From contig NZ_JAKRNK010000004.1 of NCBI RefSeq assembly GCF_022346885.1, forward strand, positions 372,001 through 436,000: a stretch of 64,000 nucleotides of DNA, in the 5' to 3' direction. Position numbers and translations under genes: made by a program. The notes under the pieces are model-generated. The model was not told the origin of the DNA. It ran no database searches and saw only the letters and a list, made by a program, of their open reading frames with translations. Numbering within the stretch: the first letter of the stretch is position 1; the number at the start of each line of letters is the position of its first letter. Positions 26,526 through 35,467 of the stretch are shown here, piece after piece. Source of the stretch: Paenibacillus sp. ACRRX. Lineage in GTDB: Bacteria; Bacillota; Bacilli; Paenibacillales; Paenibacillaceae.

Positions 26526-29500
26526 ATGAGTTATACGCTTTCAATATCGGATATTAAATCGCTGTGCGGCACAACCTCCTATCGGCGTGGCGAAACCTAT
26601 TTTAAGGAACATCGTGTTCGCAAAGTGCAATATAATGCGGAGGACGGTGTATATGAGGCGGTCGTCAGGGGAAGTGAGCCTTATCAGGTACAGATTGTGA
26701 TCCAATCAACTGGCAAAACCAATGCCGTATGCTCTTGCCCTGCCTACTCTACTTATCCTTCTTTTTGCAAACACATTGCCGCTGTTCTGCTTGATATCCG
26801 TTCTGTTGAGCGAGGTGAGCAAGCCAGCATAGGGGATCGCGAGGTTCAAGCTGCCATGAATCAAGATACTCAAGTGACCACTCAACTTATTTCGTTGTTT
26901 GACCGTTTAGTCGTCGCGGAGGAAGAAGAACCACTACAGGACGATCGAATGACCGTTCGTGTGGAGTTCACCTGCAAGACCGTAATACCTCAATCCAATA
27001 AACCATTGCTCGCTGTCGAACTTAAGCTTGGCCTGACCCGCTTGTACGTTATTCCTAATTTGAAAGAATTTTTGGCTAAAGTTCTTGAAGAAACGGAGTA
27101 TGCTTTTTCCAAGTCGTTTACATGGGACCCCACGCTGTATAAGTTTGGTGCGGAAGATCTTGCCGTCATGCAGCTGCTTATGGAGCTGAGCTTAAGTGAA
27201 ATGGCTTATCGCGAGGCAATTCAAAGCAATTGGAGCGGCTATTCGGTCAGTTCTTACTTTAATCAAGGAAGAATGCTGTTTATTCCGCCAAACGCGCTAG
27301 ATCGACTGCTGCCATTGCTAGAACAGGCACAAGCCAAATTTGAGCATCTGTCCATTGTGTATGACGAGCTTAAAGTTATAAATGAGCCGCTCCCTATCTC
27401 CTTTTCATTAGTAGAAGCAGAGCAAGGCCACTACCAGTTGGATATAAACGGTTTGGAGCAAGTGTATCCCCTCGATAGTTATCAAATGGCTGTAGCTAAC
27501 GGTTGCTTGTATCGCCTTCGAACTGCTCAGTTAACCTCTATTGAGGAAATGAAGCAATTGCTCAACACCCAGCGCCAGCAGATGCTTATTGCTCCATCGC
27601 AGATTGAACCTTTCATGGATCGTGTTGTGCCAGAGCTTCAAAGAATCGGACTTATGAAGGTAGCCCCGACCATTGAAGCTAGGCTCGTTCGGATTCCGCT
27701 GCAGGCTCAGTTGTATTTGGACCGTGAAGGCAGCAGATTGCTGGCAAAGCTGACTTATGTCTACGATGACGTGGTGATTGAGCCGATGGGGGCAGATTTG
27801 GAGCATGAGGCATCATCAGAGCGGATTTTACTGCGAGATACACGGCGAGAAGATCGGATTATGAGGTTGTTTGAGCAGTCAGCTTTTAAATATAACGGTA
27901 ATGCTTTGTACATGGATCATGAGGAAGACATCGTCTACTTCTGGTTTGTCCTTCTTCCTCAGCTCCAACGTCTAGTCAATGTCTATACGAAGCCTGAACT
28001 GCAAGCAGAAATGCGTACCTTGCATACGGAGCCCAAGCTTAACATGGACATCGATTCCCGTATGAATTGGCTGGATGTTCAATTCGAATTAGATGGTGTA
28101 GACGAGAAAGAGCTTAGCTTAATGCTTCACCATCTGGTAGAGAAGAAGAAATACTACCGAATGTCCGATGGCGCCTATGTCATGCTGGATCAACCTGACT
28201 TCCAGCAGATTCGAAATATGCTGGAAGAGCTGGGTATCCGCAAGTCAGACATTCGGGGTAACCGTTTTGAACTATCCGTGACACGCGGCTTCTCTTTGCT
28301 TGAAGAGCCCATTATTCCCGCTTCAGTCAAGCTGGGAAGGGCATTTAACGAATTGCTTGAACATATTCGCAATCCGGGGCAGCTTGAATTTCCGGTACCA
28401 GAGTCGCTCGATGCGATACTGCGAGATTACCAAAAAGTCGGGTACCAGTGGATGAAGACGATTGCCCATTACCGCTTTGGTGGCATTCTCGCGGACGACA
28501 TGGGACTTGGCAAGACGCTGCAGGGCATTGCCTTCCTGCTAGCTGAACCTAAAGAGGAAGAAGCCAAGCTGCCCGCGCTAATTGTGGCGCCGGCGTCACT
28601 CCTGTACAACTGGAAGAATGAGCTTACGAAATTTGCACCGCAGCTAACCGCTGTGGTCGTCTCCGGCGATAAGCAGGTACGGTCTGAGATGCTCGACCAA
28701 CCGGGAGATACAGATGTCTACATTACATCGTATCCCCTCTTGCGCCGCGATATCGATCAATACGCGGAACAGCGCTTCCGCACCTTGATTCTGGATGAAG
28801 CCCAGGCGATCAAGAATCACTCCTCGCAGACGGCGCAAGTAGTGAAGCAGTTGCAAGCTGCGCAGCGATTTGCGTTAACCGGAACGCCGGTAGAGAACCG
28901 TCTTGAAGAGCTGTGGTCAATCTTTGACGCGGTGTTCCCTGATCTCTTTACGAGCAAAAAATCATTCATGGAATTGTCCCGAGAACAAATTGCTCGTAAA
29001 GTACGGCCTTTCATCCTCCGTCGGATGAAATCAGATGTGCTGCAGGAGCTGCCAGAGAAGATCGAGACGCTGCAGCAGACTGAACTGCTTCCGGAGCAGA
29101 AGAAGCTCTATATGGCCTATCTCATGCAGCTGCAGCGAGATACGAAGCAGCAGTTGCAGGCAGAGGGATTCCAGAAGAGTCGGATCAAAATATTAGCGGG
29201 CCTGACCCGACTGCGGCAGTTGTGCTGCCATCCTTCTTTATTTATCGAGAATTACGGAGATGGCTCTGGCAAGTTAGAGCTGCTGATGGAAGTCATTCAG
29301 GAATGTGTCGCAAGCGGCAAGCGGATGCTCATCTTCTCCCAGTTCACGGAGATGCTGAAGATTATTAAGGAAGAGCTGGATGTACAGCTCGGATTAACCT
29401 GCTTCTATCTAGACGGAAGCACGCCTTCACGCGAGCGTGTAGAGTTGTGCCAGCGATTTAACGAAGGGGAGCAGACCGTATTTTTGATCTCATTAAAAGC

Positions 29501-29783
29501 CGGAGGCACTGGACTTAATTTAACTGGAGCAGATACCGTAATTCTATATGATCTTTGGTGGAATCCTGCGGTTGAACAGCAGGCTGCGGATCGGGCGCAC
29601 CGAATGGGCCAGCAAAATGTCGTGCAGGTAATCCGGCTTGTCACGCAGGGCACTATTGAGGAGAAGATGGTTGAATTGCAGCAGCGGAAGAAGAACCTAA
29701 TTGACGAGGTTATCCAACCTGGGGAGACATCCGTATCCTCATTGACTGAAGATGAGATTATGGAGCTACTTATGATGGACTAA
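26526..29783 (+). CDS. SWIM zinc finger SNF2-family helicase
   Basis: This 1085-residue protein starts with a SWIM finger (CSCPAYSTYPSFCKHI, about residues 65-82). A bacterial-type N-terminal region follows, then an SNF2 ATPase from about 635: LADDMGLGKT (Walker A), LDEAQAIKN (motif II), ALTGTPVENRLEELWS (motif III), and C-terminal LISLKAGGTGLNLTGAD and RAHRMGQ. It is expected to translocate on duplex DNA and remodel protein-DNA complexes. The gene is monocistronic. Its biological role in firmicutes is unclear. Confidence 0.93.
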   Translation: MSYTLSISDIKSLCGTTSYRRGETYFKEHRVRKVQYNAEDGVYEAVVRGSEPYQVQIVIQSTGKTNAVCSCPAYSTYPSFCKHIAAVLLDIRSVERGEQASIGDREVQAAMNQDTQVTTQLISLFDRLVVAEEEEPLQDDRMTVRVEFTCKTVIPQSNKPLLAVELKLGLTRLYVIPNLKEFLAKVLEETEYAFSKSFTWDPTLYKFGAEDLAVMQLLMELSLSEMAYREAIQSNWSGYSVSSYFNQGRMLFIPPNALDRLLPLLEQAQAKFEHLSIVYDELKVINEPLPISFSLVEAEQGHYQLDINGLEQVYPLDSYQMAVANGCLYRLRTAQLTSIEEMKQLLNTQRQQMLIAPSQIEPFMDRVVPELQRIGLMKVAPTIEARLVRIPLQAQLYLDREGSRLLAKLTYVYDDVVIEPMGADLEHEASSERILLRDTRREDRIMRLFEQSAFKYNGNALYMDHEEDIVYFWFVLLPQLQRLVNVYTKPELQAEMRTLHTEPKLNMDIDSRMNWLDVQFELDGVDEKELSLMLHHLVEKKKYYRMSDGAYVMLDQPDFQQIRNMLEELGIRKSDIRGNRFELSVTRGFSLLEEPIIPASVKLGRAFNELLEHIRNPGQLEFPVPESLDAILRDYQKVGYQWMKTIAHYRFGGILADDMGLGKTLQGIAFLLAEPKEEEAKLPALIVAPASLLYNWKNELTKFAPQLTAVVVSGDKQVRSEMLDQPGDTDVYITSYPLLRRDIDQYAEQRFRTLILDEAQAIKNHSSQTAQVVKQLQAAQRFALTGTPVENRLEELWSIFDAVFPDLFTSKKSFMELSREQIARKVRPFILRRMKSDVLQELPEKIETLQQTELLPEQKKLYMAYLMQLQRDTKQQLQAEGFQKSRIKILAGLTRLRQLCCHPSLFIENYGDGSGKLELLMEVIQECVASGKRMLIFSQFTEMLKIIKEELDVQLGLTCFYLDGSTPSRERVELCQRFNEGEQTVFLISLKAGGTGLNLTGADTVILYDLWWNPAVEQQAADRAHRMGQQNVVQVIRLVTQGTIEEKMVELQQRKKNLIDEVIQPGETSVSSLTEDEIMELLMMD

Positions 29784-29867
29784 TGGGCCTTGCCCATATG
29801 AGCCACAAAGCATAGCCGCTGTAAATCTTTATATTTTGCACTTTGATCCTACATGTGCGTTCCAGTA

Positions 29868-29906
29868 AGACCGCCACTCCAGCCTATAAGGTAAGATTGG
29901 CGGTCT
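29868..29906 (+). terminator. Terminator of the SNF2 gene
   Basis: AGACCGCCA and TGGCGGTCT form a nine-base perfect stem followed by ATTTA. Confidence 0.6.
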
Positions 29907-30014
29907 ATTTACGCTAACGGGAAGAAATATAGCTTGTCCCTGACTCTGAGGCAGATCTCTTTTCCTTATATTGCAAAATAACAACCAAATTTTCTATACG
30001 ACAGCAGGTGACCT

Positions 30015-30905
30015 ATGAATTTAGATGCCCTTTACTTACAATATCGAGCCTTGTTATTATCTGTTGCCTACCGGATGCTTGGTTCCATTACGGAGGCGGA
30101 AGATATCGTTCAGGATACTTTCCTGGACTACTACCGACAGCAGTCACAAGCAGATCAAGAGTACATTCGAAACGAGAAAGCTTACCTTATTCAATCGGTT
30201 ACGAACCGCTGCATCAATCTACTCACTTCTGCCCGCAAGCGGCGGGAACAGTACGTTGGTCCTTGGCTGCCTGAGCCAGAAGTGACAAATATTGACCAGC
30301 AGCCTGAGGAATCAGCCGTATTGCACGAAGAAGTATCTTATGCGCTGCTTGTACTGATGGAGCAGCTCACTCCAATGGAGAGAGCCGTCTTTATATTACG
30401 CGATACCCTCGGCTACGACTATCAAGAGGTGGCAAACCTAGTTCACAAGACACCCGTCAACTGCCGTAAAATATACAGCCGTGTGCAGCAAAAGCTGCAT
30501 GCTGACATAGGAGTTACACCTGTTGGTTCTGAGCTGGCAGCCCAATTATCGGCTAGCTTTATCGCAGCATCCGTAAGTGGCGATTTCCACGAGTTTATCG
30601 AGCTGCTAACAGATGATGCAGTGCTTTATACAGACGGAGGTGGCATCGTACGCTCTGCGATCTTCCCCATTCTCGGCAGACAGCGTATTTTGGCTTTCAT
30701 GGAAGGGGTATGGCCTAAGGGTTTCTTCGGTTCGGCCCATTTGAGTGCAAGCATTAACGGCCGAACAGGAACGGTTATTATAAAAAATCAAGGACTGGCG
30801 GCAGTTGTGACGTTCCAATTCGACCTTGAGCTTCGGAAAGCAGAGCGCATCTATGTCGTGAAGAATCCAGAAAAGCTCTGTCACGTGAAATGGAATAATG
30901 GATAG
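30015..30905 (+). CDS. ECF41-family RNA polymerase sigma factor
   Basis: This 296-residue protein has sigma-2 (about 1-75, AYRMLGSITEAEDIVQDTFL) and sigma-4 (about 105-165, LTPMERAVFILRDTLGYDY) regions. The C-terminal SnoaL/NTF2-like extension replaces an anti-sigma factor. The ECF41 hallmarks WLPEP (residues 84-88, in the linker) and DGGG (207-210) are present. The downstream CMD-family gene lies behind a promoter matching the ECF41 consensus. The inducing signal is unknown. Confidence 0.93.
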   Translation: MNLDALYLQYRALLLSVAYRMLGSITEAEDIVQDTFLDYYRQQSQADQEYIRNEKAYLIQSVTNRCINLLTSARKRREQYVGPWLPEPEVTNIDQQPEESAVLHEEVSYALLVLMEQLTPMERAVFILRDTLGYDYQEVANLVHKTPVNCRKIYSRVQQKLHADIGVTPVGSELAAQLSASFIAASVSGDFHEFIELLTDDAVLYTDGGGIVRSAIFPILGRQRILAFMEGVWPKGFFGSAHLSASINGRTGTVIIKNQGLAAVVTFQFDLELRKAERIYVVKNPEKLCHVKWNNG

Positions 30906-30947
30906 AACTGCTGAATGAGGTTTCGAAACTTTTTATTTGCTCCCGGA

Positions 30948-30974
30948 TGTCACATTTTTAAGCTCCATTTTGTC
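30948..30974 (+). promoter_or_regulatory. ECF41-dependent promoter of the AhpD-like gene
   Basis: TGTCACA, a 16-base spacer and TGTC match the described ECF41 promoter (TGTCACA-N16-CGTC) with one deviation. It lies between the sigma factor gene and its target. Confidence 0.8.
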
Positions 30975-31032
30975 TTCATTAGTGAGCGCCTATTTTTAGG
31001 CTGGATCACACTCACTAATGGAGGTCATCACA

Positions 31033-31470
31033 ATGACAAGAAGAATGAAGCTAAATGAAGTATTCCCTGCGGGATATCAAGCCATGTTAGGTTTAGAGCA
31101 GGCGGTCCAAGCATCCGGTATCGACAAGAAATTGTTAGAGCTGGTGAAGATACGCAGCTCCCAAATTAATGGCTGCGCCTTCTGCCTTGATATGCATACA
31201 AAAGATGCGCGTCGTCTTGGCGAAACAGAGCAGCGGTTGTACACGCTGTCTGCTTGGCGTGATACACCCTACTTCACTCCGCAAGAACGGAGCCTTTTAG
31301 CATTGGTTGAGTCGATTACACGGATCAGTGAACACCATGTACAAGATGATGTGTACAACGAAGCCGCCAAATACTTCACAACCGATCAGCTAGCCGCTCT
31401 AATTATGGCAGCAATCACCATTAACGGGTGGAACCGCATCGCTATTACAACAGGGATGATGCCAGAATAA
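31033..31470 (+). CDS. AhpD-like carboxymuconolactone decarboxylase family protein
   Basis: This 145-residue protein has the AhpD redox motif NGCAFCLDMH (Cys48, Cys51, His55) within the CMD fold. ATG at 31033 has GGAGG 8 bases upstream; an ATG at 31018 lies before that site. Members of this group are the standard partners of ECF41 sigma factors and act as peroxidase-like or alkylhydroperoxidase-related enzymes. Expression should depend on the upstream sigma factor. Confidence 0.92.
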   Translation: MTRRMKLNEVFPAGYQAMLGLEQAVQASGIDKKLLELVKIRSSQINGCAFCLDMHTKDARRLGETEQRLYTLSAWRDTPYFTPQERSLLALVESITRISEHHVQDDVYNEAAKYFTTDQLAALIMAAITINGWNRIAITTGMMPE

Positions 31471-31552
31471 CCGAACTTCTACATGCAGGAACGGAAAATA
31501 TATGATGGACTTTTCCAAACCATTTCTTTATTAACTCGAGTCTCCACACAAC

Positions 31553-31596
31553 AACAGAACCTTCAACTCCGCTACCCCGGTGTTGGAGGTTCTGTT
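31553..31596. terminator. Hairpin after the ECF41 locus
   Basis: Fifteen-base arms (AACAGAACCTTCAAC) form a strong stem about 80 bases after the stop codon, but no clear T run follows. The rest of 31471-31793 holds no recognisable gene. TATAAT at about 31752 may be the -10 box of the radical SAM gene. Confidence 0.45.
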
Positions 31597-31793
31597 CCGT
31601 ATTAATGGTATAGTTCCACTTTCCTGTCTCCATCCATTAGAGTGGGTTCTATAGGCTGCTTCCAGATGTAGATTTACAATTAATACATAAAAGGCACGCC
31701 GGCAAGAAAAAAATGTAACAAATATCACATTGCTTCAAATTTAAAAGGTATATAATGCCATTGTAACTAACTATGAAACATGGAGGTGTCGAC

Positions 31794-32846
31794 ATGTCCT
31801 ATGACGAGTCCTATATGTTTATATCGAATTGCAGCATCCCGAATCAAGAAGTACCAGATGTCCCCTGCAAGCTGCTGGCTGGAGAAGGAATGAAGCTAAC
31901 GCCTCCATCCTTGTATATGTTGGGGACAGGTACAGTGCATATGAAGAGCCCGCGTCAGCCTCCCCCCCATCTGCATAATGAAGCAAACCGTAAGCTCTGC
32001 ACACGGCTGCATGACGGAATTCCGCATATACCATGCATAACGTGCCTACGCCCCCTGCCTGAACTGCCCAATCCACTACAGCATGTCCACTTCGCACTCA
32101 CTAACAAGTGTAATCTGCATTGTATCCATTGCTGCTGCAATGCCAAATTTACTCCATCCACCCACCCAACATCCCATACGCTATCCACCCTAGAAGTACT
32201 TCAACTATTGGACAAGATCATAGCTTTAGCACCCGATACCGTCACCTTTACGGGCGGAGAGCCCATGTTGAGACCCGATTTTTTTACTATTTTGCATTAC
32301 ATGCACAGCCATTTTGAAGGGGGTATCCATTTATCCACAAATGCTACACTGATTACGAAAGAAAATGTGAATCGTCTATGCTCCTATATTGAAAGCGTTC
32401 ACATCAGTCTAGATGGAGTAGATAATGAATCCTGCCAACAAATTCGCGGACCTGGCGTATTCGAGAAAGTGATGGAAAGTGTAACACTTCTCCAAAGCTG
32501 CGGCAGCTGTCACATCTCCCTTTCAATGGTACTTATGGAACATAACCGTCATCTGGAAGACGCATTTTATGACCTGAACCACCGTCTAGGAACATGTCCC
32601 ATAGTTAAATATTTCATTCCAACAGGCAGGGGTAAGGCCTTTCTCAGATCATACTCTCCGTACCCTCTACAACCTTGCACTCAAACACAAATTACAGAAT
32701 CCGAACACTTTGCTGACATAACCGAGCCCTACAAGTGCCACTGCGCCCACAACATGATTGTCATTAACCACGATGGGACCACATCCTCTTGCTGTCTACC
32801 GATCAATCCCGACTGTGACCCAACCCCTCTCAGCGATCTGCATTGA
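31794..32846 (+). CDS. Cys-rich radical SAM enzyme, CcpM-like peptide maturase candidate
   Basis: This 350-residue protein has a radical SAM core with the 4Fe-4S motif CNLHCIHC (Cys106, 110, 113), FTGGEP at 152-157 and the strand VHISLDGV. An N-terminal extension of about 95 residues carries CxxC (CITC, 81-84). The C-terminus (KCHCAHNMIVINHDGTTSSC) looks like a shortened SPASM domain for auxiliary clusters. ATG at 31794 has GGAGG 8 bases upstream. It is followed by a pseudo-subtilase/carrier fusion, so peptide modification is inferred. No precursor peptide was found nearby. Confidence 0.75.
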   Translation: MSYDESYMFISNCSIPNQEVPDVPCKLLAGEGMKLTPPSLYMLGTGTVHMKSPRQPPPHLHNEANRKLCTRLHDGIPHIPCITCLRPLPELPNPLQHVHFALTNKCNLHCIHCCCNAKFTPSTHPTSHTLSTLEVLQLLDKIIALAPDTVTFTGGEPMLRPDFFTILHYMHSHFEGGIHLSTNATLITKENVNRLCSYIESVHISLDGVDNESCQQIRGPGVFEKVMESVTLLQSCGSCHISLSMVLMEHNRHLEDAFYDLNHRLGTCPIVKYFIPTGRGKAFLRSYSPYPLQPCTQTQITESEHFADITEPYKCHCAHNMIVINHDGTTSSCCLPINPDCDPTPLSDLH

Positions 32847-32974
32847 CAGTGAGGCCTTCATCTTCCAGCTGCTTTTAAACACAAATATAAATAGAGTGTA
32901 TCGACTGTAACTGACTTCATTCATAACGGCATTTCCATATCTGTGTGAATCCATATCAGGAATTGGGTGATAGC

Positions 32975-34024
32975 TTGAACGTCAGATGGAAGCGCGATGA
33001 TTCGTTAATCGCTTTAATTGACAACGAGGCCAGTCCCATAAATGCCAAATTGTCGACATGCACCACATACGATGTCTGTGCTAACAAAAATGAACCAGAA
33101 CATCCGTTGAGCAGTGGCAATCCAGAAAACCGCGAATCTGGAATACACTCCGCGCAAATTATTCGCCAAGTCGTACCCAATCTGAATATGCATATCGCTA
33201 AGCTAGCACATATGCCAACGGATAGCAGCTCAAGCTTGCTGCTGAAAGCTTTAGAAGAAATGAGTCATACTGATGTCCGTATTATATATACAAACTGCAT
33301 GACAACCGATCGATGCTATGAACGGGACTTAAAAGAGGTGTGCGAAACGCTTGCAAGGCAAGGAAAAATATTGATCTATCCTTTCGATGACTGTACAGTC
33401 AGCTTTTCTCCCGCAATTTCCAGCTCGGTGATCGGCGTCTGTGGCAGCTCTATGAAAAGGACTTATGAATATTGGTATAACCCGTGTTCTCCCTTTAAAG
33501 TTGTAGCTGACGCAACTCCAACACTTGTTCCAAATGCAGAAGGACATTATGTTATGTTCGGCGGACACCGCAAAGCTGCAGCTTTATTTTGCGGTATCGT
33601 CACTAAGATTGTTAAAACAGATCCGCATGTATCAAACCGGACACTGATGAAACTACTTCGGGATCTAGCAGCACGTACAGAATGGGTCGAGAGCCAGCAT
33701 GTCACGTGCATCCCTCATAATGAAAACATAGCTCCTCCATGCGGTTGTTGTTATAACGATTATTTGCTTAGTGAAATGATTCAATTACTCTCCGATCATT
33801 TACAACTATCTCGAGAATTGCTGCCGAACCTATGCGATCATTCCTTACTGCATCCTCAAATTGGACTTAAACCGGACATGTGTGTCCGTATTTTAAAGGC
33901 TATTGAACAGAAATTCAGCATTAAACTTAATTTTAACGCTATCTCACTACATCACTTTTATTCCATATACACATTGCTTGATCTGATTGACGGAGCTAGT
34001 CCATGCTATTCGCATGAAGAATAA
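32975..34024 (+). CDS. Inactive subtilisin-like protein fused to carrier-like domain
   Basis: This 349-residue protein reads as a degenerate subtilase (about 1-210): LIALIDNEASP aligns with the catalytic-Asp strand (Asp16 kept). SGIHSAQII stands for HGTHVAGII (catalytic His lost), and FGGHRKAAALFCGI stands for GTSMATPHVAG (Ser replaced by His). Residues 260-340 resemble an acyl carrier protein but have GLKPD where GLDSL is expected, so no phosphopantetheine site. It has many Cys, including CGCC. TTG at 32975 has GGGTGAT upstream; GTG at 32945 has no ribosome binding site. The fold assignment is inferred by eye. Confidence 0.6.
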   Translation: MNVRWKRDDSLIALIDNEASPINAKLSTCTTYDVCANKNEPEHPLSSGNPENRESGIHSAQIIRQVVPNLNMHIAKLAHMPTDSSSSLLLKALEEMSHTDVRIIYTNCMTTDRCYERDLKEVCETLARQGKILIYPFDDCTVSFSPAISSSVIGVCGSSMKRTYEYWYNPCSPFKVVADATPTLVPNAEGHYVMFGGHRKAAALFCGIVTKIVKTDPHVSNRTLMKLLRDLAARTEWVESQHVTCIPHNENIAPPCGCCYNDYLLSEMIQLLSDHLQLSRELLPNLCDHSLLHPQIGLKPDMCVRILKAIEQKFSIKLNFNAISLHHFYSIYTLLDLIDGASPCYSHEE

Positions 34025-34050
34025 TATTTCACTCCCTGGCAATTCGCAGT

Positions 34051-34088
34051 AAAAGGACGCCGCTGCTTAAACGCTGCGACGTCCTTTT
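34051..34088. terminator. Bidirectional terminator after the radical SAM locus
   Basis: AAAAGGACG and CGTCCTTTT form a nine-base stem between convergent genes, with T-rich flanks on both strands. Confidence 0.75.
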
Positions 34089-34115
34089 ATTCTATTCAGA
34101 TAAGGGCTGTATTTC

Positions 34116-34517
34116 TTATAAATAGGGCGGGAAATAAGTGACCTCTGAGTCGTAGCGGTCTCCTTCATAACTAACTCCGTTCCAAGCCAAAATCACGATT
34201 TTACCCTTGTCCAACTCACTTTCCAATATATCAGCGTACTGTTTCGATACACCCATGGATCGCATTTTCGCACGCAGCGTATCTCCATGAGAGCGAAACA
34301 GATTTCCGATGGCAGTTAGCATGCCTTCCTCAGCAACGCCGATCTTAGACGCATTCGTCTGCTCAGCTACTCGCTCTGTTCGATCGTTGTCGTGTGCCAG
34401 AACATAGAGATTATCTTTGTTATATCCTTCTCTGACCAGTTCTTGTATCCGACGTTCTGCCTGAATAGCATTTTCAACCGTAAATACTTTTGTATTTGTC
34501 ATTGTGTGATTAACCAT
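34116..34517 (-). CDS. General stress protein 17M (YflT) family
   Basis: This 133-residue protein has the YflT domain: VFTVENAIQAERRIQELVREG followed by NLYVLAHD at the N-terminus, and a late KGKIVILAW strand. Members are stress-induced in Bacillus; the reaction is unknown. ATG at 34517 has AAGGAGG 8 bases upstream; the frame is open further upstream without a start signal. It ends convergently with the radical SAM locus. Confidence 0.82.
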   Translation of the reverse strand: MVNHTMTNTKVFTVENAIQAERRIQELVREGYNKDNLYVLAHDNDRTERVAEQTNASKIGVAEEGMLTAIGNLFRSHGDTLRAKMRSMGVSKQYADILESELDKGKIVILAWNGVSYEGDRYDSEVTYFPPYL

Positions 34518-34597
34518 CTCTAATTCCTCCTTCGGCATTTTCCAATTGCTATCCAATTGGTTATTTTTATTTAACCGCACCTCTCATCATATAAACA

Positions 34598-35467
34598 TTA
34601 AGATTTCTTAAGAGTAAATACAGACAGCTCAGGTGCACACCACAATCGAAACTTAGCCCTTGTTGTGCCAATGCCCCTATTGACATATAGAGCAGATTCG
34701 CGGAGATGCCCCTGAATCCGATACATGCCTTGAACATACTTTTCTCCGAGCGGTGTCGTAATAAATGACCCTAACAATGGGAAACGCACTTGACCACCAT
34801 GACTATGTCCAGACAACTGCATATTGATGGGATAAGCAGTAAAGCGGTCTGCCACATCAGGCTCGTGTACAATTACTAAGTTAAACTGATCAGCTTTGAG
34901 TTGAGACAGCGTACCCGTTACGTCAGGATCACCCAGCATAAAATCATCGAGGCCTGCAATCGCAATCGATTGCCCATTAGGAAGCGCGAGCTGCCGAACC
35001 TCATTAACCAAAACGGTAAATCCTGCGTTCTCCATCCCTTCTTTATACATCTTGTTGGCTCCACCACCTCGATCATGATTGCCATATACAGCATACTTGC
35101 CAATAGTTGATTGGATTCCGGCCAATACTTCAAATACTCTGTTTGCGCCAGCTCCATAAAGGTTGTAATTATCAAACAAATCACCATTAAACACGACAAT
35201 ATCAGGGCGGTGTTGATTTATAGTGCGTACCAGATCCTGCAGCTGCTCTAATGAATAATCTACTCCCACATGTGTATCACTGAATTGCACAATAGTCGTC
35301 CCGTCAAAGCTGGCCGGCAGCTGCCCAGACTCAACAACATGCTCGGTTACGATCAGCATATTCGGTTCTACCATCGAACTGTATATATAAGCACTTATTC
35401 CTAACATCACTAAGACTCCGATTGCAGTTGTTCCCCATCTCACTGCCTGTTTTAACTGCTTCATCAT
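34598..35467 (-). CDS. Membrane-anchored metallophosphoesterase (YkuE-like)
   Basis: This 289-residue protein has one N-terminal membrane helix and a calcineurin-like phosphoesterase domain. Metal-binding motifs in order are FSDTHVG, FNGDLFDNY, YGNHDRGGG and LSGHSHGGQ. All five canonical blocks are present. Relatives act on UDP-diacylglucosamine-like lipids or other phosphoesters. Its ATG overlaps the TGA of the small membrane-protein gene upstream (ATGA), so the two are translationally coupled. Confidence 0.9.
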   Translation of the reverse strand: MMKQLKQAVRWGTTAIGVLVMLGISAYIYSSMVEPNMLIVTEHVVESGQLPASFDGTTIVQFSDTHVGVDYSLEQLQDLVRTINQHRPDIVVFNGDLFDNYNLYGAGANRVFEVLAGIQSTIGKYAVYGNHDRGGGANKMYKEGMENAGFTVLVNEVRQLALPNGQSIAIAGLDDFMLGDPDVTGTLSQLKADQFNLVIVHEPDVADRFTAYPINMQLSGHSHGGQVRFPLLGSFITTPLGEKYVQGMYRIQGHLRESALYVNRGIGTTRAKFRLWCAPELSVFTLKKS

